A model generated the notes under the pieces. The model worked only from the letters and a program-made list of their open reading frames with translations. It had not been told where the DNA came from and made no database searches. The translations under genes and the position numbers were made by a program. A stretch of DNA of 64,000 nt from assembly GCA_027605045.1 (NCBI GenBank), contig JAQFWX010000023.1, positions 62,001-126,000 of the forward strand, read 5' to 3'. Each line of letters opens with the position of its first letter. Position 1 is the first letter of the stretch. The stretch comes from Phallus indusiatus (taxonomy: Eukaryota; Basidiomycota; Agaricomycetes; Phallales; Phallaceae). Shown piece after piece: positions 12,134 to 23,326 of this stretch.

Positions 12134-12478
12134 TTAATGTTCATCCCAATTTCAATGAACGTGGAGAGAATCCCTCCTCCATTCGAATTCAAGGTTAAAC
12201 ACTTTCTGTACACATACTTTTTCGGTGTAGATTTTCGCTTTCGCTAATCGTTTGACACTCGTAAAGAGCGCTGGTGATACTCAAAAAGTCAGAGTGCTCA
12301 AAACAGCCATCTCTAACTTGGATGAATAGGCTTTATGTAATTTGGGGATGTTCTACTAGTAAGGGACTCTCTAAGCTTGCTGGGTACTCTCGAAAGCCTT
12401 CTTTTTATTCATTCATTACCATATAAGATGTCTTGAGGTTGCCTTCTCGTATAGTCGACACGTAATTAAAACTTCGTG
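12134..12478 (+). pseudogene. Relic of the P450 3' end
   Basis: This stretch matches 6284-6635 of the P450 in the same orientation: end of the penultimate exon, last intron, last exon and 3' flank. About 55 bp around 12221-12275 match 6366-6422 with only a couple of changes (TTTCGCTTTCGCTAATCGTT is identical). The copy lacks about 28 bp that in the intact gene hold the 3' splice site and the first codons of the last exon (about 6421-6449). It therefore cannot be spliced. Upstream of 12134 the similarity stops, so the heme-binding region is absent. Confidence 0.85.
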
Positions 12479-12603
12479 TATCAAATTGAAGTGGGGCACA
12501 GAATGCGCTTGACTTTAACATAAATATATAACAATTAAACCACCATTCTGTCTAAGAACATGCTTCGCAACCGATATAAACATAGAAACCCAAGGTGAAT
12601 CTA

Positions 12604-15432
12604 CTAGGCATTATCACCTTTTATTATATCGGCAGCCTAGAGACCCGCTCATTGAAAATTACCGTGACGCTAACATTCAATATAATCTACTTACCTTCTC
12701 AGCGATAGCATAAACTGAAGCTTGGAGGTGACACGCTACGTGAAGTCTTCGTACAAGATCATACCGTCATTGAACTTTTGTCGGGACGTTCCCGAAAGAT
12801 AAAACTTACGGGAAAATGCTCGCATCAACGACCCTCAAGTTTGTGGTGCCGTATACCTTGAGCGAAGGATCGACAACGCCTCCCAGGTCTCTGGGTGCCA
12901 TAACGGCTGTTCCCACAGGATGGAAACACGTCTATAGTTGAGATTATTGAAGTTACTGTTTACTCGAGCGAATCTGTAAAAGTTTCGTACCGCTAAATGC
13001 TTTGCAATAATGTTTTTAAAATCTTCATCGTTAAGAGAATCAAAAGATTGTACACCCGCGGGTTGGATATATTCTAGGAAGTACTCGGATAGAATCTCAG
13101 ATTTAAACAGTCTGCCGGTAAATTTTATCATTTCTTTGAGAACTTCAAAATCTGAATTGTATTCCATCATCGGTGTAAGTTGAATGTCATTACAGTGTTC
13201 TGTCGACGCACCGAATGTGTTATCAAGACAACGGAGATCTACATCGGAACTGGTAAAAGGATCTCTAGATTTGATATGCTAGAAGCAATGGAAGATTGGC
13301 GTGTGTATTTTATCAGAGTTTGCGTAACACTCAACCACTGAGCCACGGGCGACCGGATGCTGTATATCATAATATAATGAATAACGATGTTCAATGCTGT
13401 TAGAAGCACTCAACTTGTAAAATAGGAGTCACCCTGAAAACGTCGGGTGCCGTCATAGGTGATACGCCCACAACTACGAATTCAGAGATACCAACGGCTT
13501 CATCGAGATATTTTCTCTGAATCTGGTATTGTGCCTTCTGAAGCGGTGTTAATTGATCGGAGTTCATCTCTCCTTCGAAGATCTCCTTTAAACGAGCTGT
13601 CGTTTCCGGAGGGCAGATGTAGTGTAGCGGACAGAAGGACGCAGCAGGTATGGGACGTGAGATTTCACCTGGCCTGAAATGATTGAGAATTCGTGAATTC
13701 AATGGTTCAGTTAGGAATGAACTACTTGAGCGCTATCAAGAAAAAGCTTATGAGCATCATACTACGGGTATATAAAATCGAACCTATGCACCTATTGAAG
13801 TGTCTTTCAATTTAATTCTCATATAGTATGCAAAATGATCCTAAAAGCATATCAGTATGCTACGTATAGAACTAGCGCCTTAGAGCATTACCATAAGATT
13901 CTCTCCGACACTGGGAAGATCGAGTAAAAGAGGAACACCTTGAGCAGTCAATCTTGCGCCATCGCCTATTCCAGATAATTCTAAAATCTAATAATATGGC
14001 TAACATTAACGGAAATTTGACGTAGCAACGGACAAATAAACCTGCGGTGTTTTAAGTGCACCTAAAATTTACAGATCGTGATTGAACAGCCGGGACAGAA
14101 AAGTTGAAGCCTACCGCCCGAAATGATAACTTCTTTGCGAGCATTCGCGGTGTACTTGATATCTTTGTAAATAAACTCCACCCCCGTAGCTTTCAATTGC
14201 GAGCCGGGATCGCTTCCTTCCTCAAATAGGACTCGGCTTACCTATTGAGGGCAAGTAAAATGCCAAAAAAAAATGGGACAATTAGAAAAATATTATACAG
14301 TTGCCTCTGTTAAGACGTATAGGTTCGATCTAGAGCCAATGTTTTCCAAATATCCATTGACTGAAGAACACCGTTGGAAATTAAGGTCTACACTTTTTGC
14401 AGCTGGAAAAAAACCGGTAGCATCACCGGATCCCTTTGCGTACAGTTTGATAAGTCCTATTTTGTGCTGAAAGTTGGATGCAAGGGACTGTTGTTACCTG
14501 ATCATAATTGAAAGGGATACCCAGAGAATCAAATGCTTCTGCGACCTTTATTTCAAGCTCGGTGGGATCGCTAGTATACGTGACCTTGATGATGGAGAAA
14601 TTGGCTTTCTCATCGCAAACTTCAGGAACGAAGGACACACTTTGATGGGGCCATCTGAGCCATGGAACTCGGAAAGTTTGGCGATGTAACTTGCCATATC
14701 CTTTTCGACAGACTTTTTTGGATCTAGACTGGTTATACCTTTAGGATAGTAGTGCTCCGCTTTCTTGAAGTAAGGGAGAAGTTCTTCCCAGCTCCATCCG
14801 GGGTTTCCCATAGCCCCCCAGCCGTCGTACTCTTGTTTGCCCCCTCGCTGTGATGATATAGTTTTATATGAAGTTAGCAAGCGACGCTGCTGCGACTTTC
14901 GGACCTCTTACCATATACAACATTATATTCGTGCTGCTAGATCCGCCTAGGGCCTTTCCCCTGTGAGAAAATAGCTCAGGAAAAAGAAGTCGCTTGATTT
15001 TAAAAGAACGCGGTACGTGGGCATGAAAATAGTTCGATTGTTGAGATGTTTCTGAGGAACGGAGTACGTCTGCCATGTATATTTGGGACTTATCGACAGT
15101 TGGGGGTATGAACCTTATCAATTAATTCCTGGCGAGGAACGAGAGCGCAAACGCAACGCTTACTAGGAATTTGAACCATTGGATCATCGGAGAGATATTG
15201 TCCAGCTTCCAGAACACCGATATTCCAGTTCTCAATTTCCGAAAGGCTGTGAATAGAAAGCTCTAAGTATTTGACGAGAAGGTAGTCATTTGTTCATGGG
15301 TCAACTGTACCGATTAGCAAGGGTCAAGCCCGCTGTTCCACCTCCTATGATCAAAAAATCAAAGCTAACGCTGCAAAAATCGTCGACTTGTCTGAGACAA
15401 GATAGCTTATTATGGGTACTTGTGATGGTCAT
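12604..15432 (-). CDS. GMC-family FAD oxidoreductase
   Basis: Complete glucose-methanol-choline oxidoreductase, probably aryl-alcohol oxidase or glucose oxidase-like, which oxidises an alcohol and passes electrons to oxygen or another acceptor. Translation starts at 15432 (MTITSTHNK). The FAD-binding [12 protein letters not shown] follows near 15330. GMC signature 1 is [16 protein letters not shown] near 14925-14965. Signature 2, [16 protein letters not shown], is spread over a 20-bp exon near 14035-14055. The catalytic His motif is [18 protein letters not shown] near 12890-12945. The C-terminus reads [20 protein letters not shown] and then [13 protein letters not shown] before TAG at 12604-12606. 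About thirteen introns are needed, several with AAG acceptors (for example before ACTTCACGTAGC near 12745). Read without those joins it looks frameshifted, but with them the whole protein is open. No signal peptide is evident, so it is probably intracellular. The substrate is not known. Confidence 0.85.
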
Positions 15433-15756
15433 GATCAAAAAGAATGAGACATCGATTAGATTGTACCGCAATCGGTGTACGTACACCGAGGAATTTGCTA
15501 AGCTAAGTTACGGTCGTCATCCTGAGCACGTCGAAAATACCTGGAAAGCAACTTTGTACGACGACACTACCATAGTGATATTGTGGATAAAATTATGACA
15601 TACGAGATATACCAAATCCCCAGGCTCTGAGCCTCTTATTCTCGTTTGAAGTGGTGTACATACCATGCCGGTTCAATGCCGGTCACGCTTTCTGTGTGTA
15701 AGCGAACGACTCGCTTACAAATACACGCGCAGAAAGCCGAACCCACTCACGAGCGA
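15433..15756. other. Divergent promoter between GMC oxidoreductase and MCR1
   Basis: 324 bp with start codons pointing away on both sides. An imperfect inverted pair TGCCGGT...ACCGGCA-like sits near 15665-15685. No gene is seen. Confidence 0.6.
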
Positions 15757-17260
15757 ATGTTGAGATCATATTCCCTTCTAACGCGTTCTATTGCCATCGT
15801 ACGTGCCTCTTCTAACTGCCTATTCGTAAAAAGCTCAATATCCTTTCTAGGCAACTGGTTCAAGTCGGACTCAGGGTACAAGCATCCGTCTTGCTACCGC
15901 TGTCCGACCTTCGCGTTTATACTCTGCTGCTGCTGGACCGAGTACTAATGGCAAGACCGGAAATGAGTCTAGTGCTGGTCCAACTAGCAAAATTTCCAAT
16001 ACGGCACTTCTCGTAGCGGGAATCAGTACTATTGGTGCTGGAGCTTTATATTATTACTCGAATGCAAAGTCTTCTGCAGTCGGAACTGAAGGTGACCAGA
16101 AGCAAAAGCAAGAGAAAAGTCCTTTGGACCCTAGTACTTTCGTTGACTTAAAGCTGAAAAAGATTATTCCCTACAATCACAATACCGCTACGTACGTTGA
16201 TAATTCAACTCTTAACGAAACAATCTCTTATTCTCGTCTTTGCAGTTTCGTTTTTGGACTACCAGACAATCAACCTTCAGGTCTCCCTGTGGCATCCTGC
16301 GTTCTTGTTAAAGCCTCCTCGGATAACCCGGATGCTTTGAAGGATGATAAAGGAAAACCTATCATACGACCATACACGCCAGTATCACGTTCTGACTTGC
16401 CTGGAGAGCTGCACTTCTTGATCAAAAGATATGACAAGGGGAACGCATCCAAGTACATTCATTCTTTGAATGTTGGTGATACATTGGGTATTAAAGGGCC
16501 TATACCTAAGTTCCCATACCAAAGTATGTTTCCGTCTTGCAACTTCAAAGTATCCGTCTTCTCATTCGCTCTGAAGTTAACCAGTTCGACGAAGTGGCGC
16601 TGATAGGTGGTGGAAGTGGAATGCAAGACCTATTCTTGATTCGAAGCCTTCTTAAACTCAATCTAACATCCTTTTCAGTACACCTTTATACCAGATCTTA
16701 GAACACGCTCTCAGAGACAAATCCAACACAACCAAGTTCAAACTCATCTTCGCAAATGTATCTGAGAAAGACATTCTTCTCCGTGAACAATTTGACTCAT
16801 ATAAGAAGACGTATCCTGACAAGTTTGATGTGGTATACGTTATTGACAAGGGTGATAAGAGTTGGCAAGGTTGGTTGTCATGATTAGGAACCGGTTTTGC
16901 TTGTGCTGATAATGCCCATTTTGTTCAGGTGAAGTTGGCTATGTCACCAAAGAGCTCATCCAGAAACATGTTGCGTCTCCTTCTTTGGGTGATAAAGTCA
17001 AGATATTCATATGCGGTAAGCTTAGGTGCCATACTCAGCTGTTTGTGATGTGTTAGCTCACGTGTTTGAACGTATCTAATGTTAGGGCCTCCACCACAAG
17101 TAGCTGCAATAGCTGGCAAGAAAGCTGGAATGCAGCAAGGAGAATTAGGTGGTATTTTGAAAGAGCTAGGATACAAAGAGGATCAGGCGAGTACCATTGC
17201 AGATGTTTGATACCAAGTCATGATGATTCCAATCACCGATACCAGGTGTTCAAATTCTAA
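15757..17260 (+). CDS. MCR1: NADH-cytochrome b5 reductase, mitochondrial type
   Basis: Flavoprotein that moves electrons from NADH to cytochrome b5 and related acceptors. It starts at 15757 with a basic, Ser-rich mitochondrial presequence (MLRSYSLLTRSIAI). A membrane segment follows (ALLVAGISTIGAGALYYY). The FAD-binding motif is RPYTPVSRSD near 16369-16398. A GIKGPIPKFPY loop comes next, then the NADH-binding GGGSGITPLYQ across an intron near 16608-16705, and FICGPPPQ near 17008-17105. The end is KEDQVFKF, close to the C-terminus of fungal Mcr1. There are seven introns. Two of them use GC donors: 16623-16678 (GCAAGA...CAG) and 17188-17245 (GCGAGT...CAG). Stop TAA is at 17258-17260. The gene converges on the epimerase gene, with only 196 bp between stops. 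Confidence 0.95.
16623..16678 (+). other. GC-AG intron in MCR1 (NADH-binding loop)
   Basis: The exon ends GGTGGTGGAAGTGGAAT and the intron starts GCAAGACC. The acceptor TTTTCAG is followed by TACACCTTTATACC. Joining them gives GGGSGITPLYQ, the conserved NADH-binding loop. No GT donor nearby keeps this motif. Confidence 0.85.
17188..17245 (+). other. GC-AG intron in MCR1 (last intron)
   Basis: The exon ends GAGGATCAG, the intron starts GCGAGTACC and ends ATACCAG, and the last exon is 15 bp (VFKF and stop). The join gives the conserved C-terminus KEDQVFKF. Confidence 0.85.
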
Positions 17261-17456
17261 GGAGGAAGAGGCATCATTTGTATATGTATTTACATAATGT
17301 CGAAGTGAACACTCTTTTTGTATATGAGAAGACTAAACGAGAATCAAGAAACTTTGTGTAAGGAAGCAGCGTTTGACCGTATTTCTATGTAGTGTCCATA
17401 AGATGTGAGATGATGATCAAGATCTAAGAAGAAAATATAGAGTCATATTTGTTGTT

Positions 17457-19050
17457 TTATTTACTCGCATTCCCATTGATCCCGTTTGACGTGGTAACGG
17501 CAGGTTTCGTATCGTATCCCTCCGGATTCTTTGATTGCCAATTCCAAAGATCGCGACACATGACGTCCAAAGTCTGGGGTGCACTGAACCCCAGCTCCTT
17601 TTCCGCAAGAGTAGGATCTGCAGTTAAATCAGGTACATCGCCTAACCGTCTCCCAATAACCTCAGTAGCAAACTGCTTTCCGGTAGTCTCCCTCATAGCC
17701 TGCACAATCTCCAACACGCTTTGCCCACGCCCCTTTCCAAGATTGAATGCTCTGAACTTGGCTTGTTTGGGTCCGAGAGTAGCAAAGACATCGTGTCGTG
17801 CTGCTGCTGCTTGTGTTTTGAGCGCAGGGGCTGCGTCGAGTGCTGGAATAGTGTGCCACGAGTGTTTATCAATCGAGCCAGGAGAGAGGGCGTCCAAGGC
17901 TAAAAGATGTCCGGCAGCTAGGTCCATGACGTGGAGATAGTCACGGATGCAGGTACCATCGCGTGTTGGATAATCGTTTCCGAATACTTTGAGAACTGGA
18001 TCACGGACGCGGCCGATGGCCATTTGGGAGAGGAGTGGAAGGAGATTTTCGGGTCTGCCACGGGGGTCTTCACCGATTTTGCCTGATGGATGGGCGCCGG
18101 CTGGGCTAGAAGAAGAATGTTTGTGTTTAAATATTGTGCTTCTTTGAACTTTTGTCAAAGAAAAAAAAACCGACTAACTTGAAGTAACGTAAGGAGATGG
18201 CGCGCCATCTCTCTGGCTGAGCTGTACGATGGTGAGATCAGGGATACGATATTAATTCAGCAACCCACATAGACAGAGATCGTATAAAACACCCTCGCAT
18301 ACGATTTTAGTGCGGCCGTAGCAACTTTCAGCTTGAAGAGGGCTTGTTTCGGGAATAGGAATGTGTGGGGGGATTCCATACACGGTTGCGGACGAGGAAT
18401 ACACAAAGCGGGTGCAGTCATATTCGTTCATGATTTCAAGAAGAGTCACGGTGGCGCTGACGTTGTTTTGGTAGTATGTTAGTGGGATTTGACCTGATTC
18501 GCCAACTGCTTTGTAGGCCTGAAAAAGCAAAAAAGGATTATGAATGTAAGATGGTATTGTTTGTTGAGAACAAGAAGTCATTGGGTTTTCCGCCTTACAG
18601 CAATGTGAATAACACCCCATATTCCTCCTTTTCCATACTGTTTGAACAACTTTCTGATGTCTTCTTCTTTGGTCAAGTTACCGGTATGAGCATCGACAAT
18701 GGCACTATCTCTTTCTTCTTGTGAAGCATTTGGAGGCAACGCGTCGAGAGCGATTTGTGATACTCGACTAAGTGCCAAAGTATGCGAGTTGTGGTGGTTG
18801 TCGATGGATATGACCTTGAAGCGGCGTGTAAGGAGAAGGGTAAGGACGACGTGTGAACCTGTTTTGACGTATCTGTCAGAATTTTACATCGCGATAATGA
18901 TCGGCCCAAGGAACGAACCAATGTAGCCTGCACCCCCTGTTACGAGGACACGCTATATAGACACCAAATTGATGAGCTCATGATGTAGAAGAAGTCGAGC
19001 CCTTGTTGCGGCGGTTTGCTCACCTTCAAAGATGATTGATCAGAAGTCAT
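17457..19050 (-). CDS. GAL10: UDP-glucose 4-epimerase
   Basis: Short-chain dehydrogenase-type epimerase that interconverts UDP-galactose and UDP-glucose in the Leloir pathway, in the cytosol. The start is ATG at 19050 in a 27-bp coding exon (MTSDQSSLK). The NAD-binding [14 protein letters not shown] follows near 18935-18955. The YSSSATVYG segment carries the catalytic Ser/Thr and lies near 18385-18410. Active-site Tyr and Lys are in CYGRTK near 18305-18325. [14 protein letters not shown] is joined across an intron near 18117-18178, then [13 protein letters not shown] near 17905-17945. There are five introns. The protein ends after the epimerase domain (GINGNASK), so this is a single-domain GALE form, without the mutarotase domain found in the yeast Gal10 fusion. 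Stop is at 17457-17459. It is divergent from the sugar transporter at 20601. Confidence 0.95.
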
Positions 19051-20600
19051 ACCCTACTTTGTAGATAATTGGGACAAAGGGAGATTCAGTCGGTGTAAAA
19101 TATAATATCTGCGATTGCGATTAGATCTATCCATTTCTGTGCTACGTCGCAGGAAAAGACAAGAACCTTTGGAGCAGCTAATTATTGGTTTGATGCAGGA
19201 TGCGGACGGTCCGCTACGGTCCGAAATGTCCTGGAAGAGCAATCAAAAAAAGGAGCGTGTAGCGTCTCCAAAGCTTTAGGATTTTGGTCCTGCTGTGAGA
19301 TCCAACGGCGTTGCTAAGAACACTTTTTTAAAAAGTTTAAACTGAAAGTATTTAAACGAAATGACTGAATTGCGCGCGGCTTCCGCCAAGTTTCTGGATC
19401 GGTACGCAACTACTATAAAGTTGTCCTCCTAGTCGCGCGTCTAATTTTTTTTTTTCTTTTCTTCGTGCGGCAGCTCAGCTCGAAATTTTCCCCAGTGTTG
19501 CTCGCCATCTGTTTTATCTTTCATGAGATGGTTTTCACACAAAGAGTGTCAAGCTGTGCTCAGAATAACTTTTTTTAAACGTCTTAGTACCCTTCTTCTC
19601 GCGCTCGTGTAAACTGTGGGCGATGCGATGGGTCGGTGGTTTATACATTACTTTATGATATGTTATATACTTGTGTTGATGTTGTCTTACTTCTGAATAT
19701 ATACTCCAGTCTTAGAATCATCTCCAAGTATCGAATAATGTATCGACGCATTTCGAGAACTTTCACTTGATCACCAACTTGTTGTCTGCCGTCGGATCAG
19801 CCAGCGGGTGCAAGAACTCTCGGCCATATTAACAGAAGCCAGTTTAATTCCGGACCTCTAAGCTAACCATGCGTGGCAATGGCAGCTGAGCAGCCGTTTA
19901 GCAAATTTTATTTTTATGGCCGAAATGATTGCACATGCTTTTCAGGCAATACGCGGCAATATGCACGTATTCTTCTCCAAATTATTTTACCCAAATGCTT
20001 CGGATTCCCACTTCTCCACTTGGACCTAGTTTTAAGCCAATAAAAAGTGGAGCCAAAACATATTTTCTCCGGGAGTTTGATTGAATGATGTAACAGGGTG
20101 AAAACGCATAGGTAACCGTTTCTCATTATCTAGCACTTGAAAACAATCAGTTACTCTGTCTTAATTCTCAAAGTTCGAATTGGTTGATTTTCCGAACAAA
20201 AACATGCATCTTGTAGCCAGACATCTCGGCGAAATCGAATGTCTCGTAAAGAAGACTGAGAAGACCGTAATCCGGACCGTTGTTGACCGCCAAACAAATA
20301 TATCTAGGTCACAAGATTCATGGCTCTCCGCTGCCTTTTCCAAATTAGCTACTGAAAAATCCACACCCCATGACAGCACAGTTCTCTCAATGCCTTTCAT
20401 GTGGTCCTTTGTACCCTTCGGGAATCATGTTCGAAGCATCATACTGCCTTTTTGGAAATAATAAAAGCGAGTGTATCTTGCGGCGCTTCTAGTCGTGAAT
20501 TTCGGTGAGAAGGAGATTTGTTCTTCTCAGGCTGCTTTAACGGTCCTTATTCACTTCCCCTCAGCGAAACCGTTACTTCTTCACTCTGTTGAACTCAAAC
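19051..20600. other. Divergent intergenic region between epimerase and sugar transporter
   Basis: 1.55 kb. Overlapping ORFs at 20180-20461 (+) and 20161-20400 (-) lack motifs and are not called. A pyrimidine-rich tract lies at 19446-19465. Promoters for both flanking genes must lie here, but no defined activator site is recognisable. Confidence 0.5.
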
Positions 20601-23326
20601 ATGTCTTCAAACGCCTTAAGCAATAAGAAGGCCATTATTTTTTGCTTCTTCGTAGCTTTCGGGGGTTTCCTTTTCGGAGTGAGTCTTGTTAACTAGATTG
20701 CTACAGATCGGAGAAATATTGACAATACTACGTCCGCCGCGACAGTACGATATAGGTGTTATTTCGGTGCTCAAAAATAAATGATTCACCTCTTCAAAAG
20801 GACTTGCTCATTGTCTATTTACAGGGATGTCTTATTATGGATGATTTTAATAATCGCTTTGGGGATATTCACAATAGCGACGGCACTCGAACTTTGTCAG
20901 CAAGTCGTCAGTCAGTTATAACGTCTCTCTTATCAGCCGGGTATGTTCTTTTTCTTCTCTCTGTCATCTTGGTCTAAGGCACATCTGTATATGTATTATT
21001 TAGTACATTCGTGTAAGTTTATCGATATTTTTCGAAAGCGCAAAATGATCTATATCTTCCAACAAGCGGCGCACTAACTCAAGCTTTTACGTCCGACCGA
21101 TATGGACGAAGAGGATCCATTCTTATCTGGTCAATCGTTTTTACTATCGGAGTCGCCATTCAAACCGGAACCGTAAACTCCGTGGCACAAATAACAGTTG
21201 GGTAAGTTTCATTCCGCAACCTTTTTGGGAAACTTTTAAATTGATCTGCAACTTCTACCTTGAATGGCAGTCGATTCGTTGCAGGCTTGGGTGTTGGGGC
21301 TCTATCAGGTATCTTTGTTTTGCTTTTCGTTTGAATTTTCCTTTGACTGTGAACTTTTTACTAGGAATTGTCCCACTATACAATGGCGAAACGGCCCCCA
21401 AGAAGATCCGTGGTGCGCTTTTGGTATTGTATCAATTGCAAATCATCATAGGGTATACCCACTTGCTATTATCGCTTTATATTGATTTCCCGTGACGCGC
21501 CTATTTGTAGCATATTCTTGAGTTACGTTCTGGATTTAGCAACTCATAACATTCCAGGCACTGCTTCTTGGAAAATTCCCGTATGTTGCATTGAAGTTAA
21601 AGTACTTTTGACGCAAATGAAGTTTGACTTTATTTTGCGCTCCAATCTGCAGATAGGTCTACAGCTACTATGGGGGTTAATTCTGATATTTGGTATATTT
21701 TTCCTCCCGGAATCACCGTGCGTATTTTATTTATTGTGATTCATGAGCAAGACTTGACTACATAACTCAGACGTCATCTCCTTGGACTCAAGCGTGAAGA
21801 CGATGCGCGCGTTGCTCTAGCAGAAATTAACAATGTACCACCCGATGATCCAATCGTAACAGAGATTATCGAAGAACTTGAGTTAGGTATTAGAGAAGAA
21901 AATGAAGGCGGAAAAGCCACCTGGCTTGAATGCTTTTCCACAAGGAACTTGTTGTGGAAGCGGACTGGCAATGGAATGATGTATGGCAAAACCCACCTTT
22001 TTCTTCTTCTATGTCGTTTGACGCAGTTCAATCTATTCAGGTTACAGTTTATTCAACAATTGAATGGACAAAATTTCTATTGTAAGAGATCATTTTTTTC
22101 ATATGACAAGCTTTGAACGATGTTCTTTGGAAAGACTACTACGGCGACACGTTTTTCAAGAGTGCTGGTACAACGTATGTCTTAGACCTCTCATTCTTTT
22201 ACTAATGAATTCATGGATTTTTCAGATTGAGTCCATATGTTATCCAAACTATCCTAGGCGGTGTCTCAGTTGCAGGAACCATTCCAGTTCGTTGTTTCAG
22301 CGGTTCACTATTACTCGATTGTAAAATAATGGGTCTAGGCTTTGTATCTTATTGAAACTGTTGGTAGACGTAACTCTCTTCTGACGGGGGCTGTATGTCA
22401 AGCTGTACGTTAATCGTCTTTTGATCTTGGTTGCCCGACATTCTAATTTCATGGGTTTTAAGATCTGCGCACTTATTGTAAGTGTTAGAAATTTACCTGT
22501 GATGAAAAATGAAAGTAAAAACCGGTTGCTCACATCTTATTAACCCCATATCAGGCTGGCCTCGTGGGACATTTCACACTAGCACCGGCTTTAACACCCT
22601 TGAACCAGTTAACTCAACGTAACAAATCGGGTGGAGACACTTTGATCGCCTTCGCTGTTTTACACGTCTTCTCGTTCTCTATGTTTTGGGGTCCGACACC
22701 TTGGGTGTATTTGGGAGAGAGTTTCCCATTGCGTGTTAGAGCTAAAGTTTGTTCATAATTTCTTAATCCACTTCCTATTTTTTGTATTAACGTATCTTGT
22801 AAAGTCTATAGCGCTCGGGAGCGCGACGAGTAAGAACATAAATTTGTTGTTGATCTTTTGTTTCTCACCAATCTATTTCTATCGTTTGTTAGATTGGCTC
22901 TGGAACTTCCTTCTATCTTTCTTCTCTCCGCGTATTGCGAATGAGTAAGTACACCCATTTAACAACAGATTCAATTCACATTCTTATCTTTCATCGATCT
23001 CATAGCATTGGACCGTTAATTTTATTAATTTTCTTCGGCATGCTTGTATTCGGATACGTCTACGTTTACCTATTTGTTCCTGAAACAAAGGGTCTCACTC
23101 TCGAAGAGGTGAGTTGAATAGTACTGCTCCCCAGGATCAGGGAGTGAGGAATTTTCAATGATCTATTTTCTTTCTGCGACAGGTTGACGAAATGTATCGA
23201 TCTGGCGTTTCACCGTGGAATTCAGCTGGTTGGAAACCATCGGGAAGGTTACAAGTCCACCGTGGTGGAGACGTTCATCAAAAGGAAGTTAGAGAAAAGG
23301 AAAGCCAAGAAGAATTTGTTGAGTAG
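20601..23326 (+). CDS. MFS hexose transporter (sugar porter family)
   Basis: Twelve-helix sugar/H+ symporter or facilitator in the plasma membrane. It starts at 20601 (MSSNALSNKKAIIFCFFVAF) and continues GGFLFGYDIGVISGCLIMDDF across an intron. Sugar-porter signatures are present: DRYGRRGSILIWS near 21098, RFVAGLGVGALSG near 21272-21365, PESPRHLLGLK across the intron at about 21720-21771, an IQQLNGQNFYYYYGDTFF block near 22050-22160, and VPETKGLTLEEVDEMYRSG at the end. About thirteen introns are needed. The cytosolic tail is polar (VHRGGDVHQKEVREKESQEE) and stops at TAG 23324-23326. It belongs with fungal Hxt/Rgt2-like hexose transporters. Glucose versus galactose preference cannot be told. 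Confidence 0.93.

Noticed and set aside
12720..12830. Apparent frameshift near the GMC C-terminus
   Set aside because: Using the acceptor GTACGAAG gives [19 protein letters not shown] in frame.
13320..13360. A tRNA A-box-like sequence GTGGCTCAGTGG on the minus strand
   Set aside because: It is the exon encoding HPVARGSV of the GMC oxidoreductase plus its donor; no B-box or cloverleaf follows.
14545..14640. Apparent frameshift in the GMC gene after GPIKV
   Set aside because: An intron GTGTGTCC...CATCAAG joins GPIK to [18 protein letters not shown] and restores the family pattern, so no frameshift is needed.
16270..16458. Minus-strand ORF opposite MCR1
   Set aside because: It is a shadow of the conserved FAD-binding exon; no independent motif.
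18194..18211. Perfect 18-bp palindrome GAGATGGCGCGCCATCTC
   Set aside because: It lies inside a coding exon of the epimerase and encodes conserved residues (ERWRAIS), so it is most simply explained by the protein sequence.
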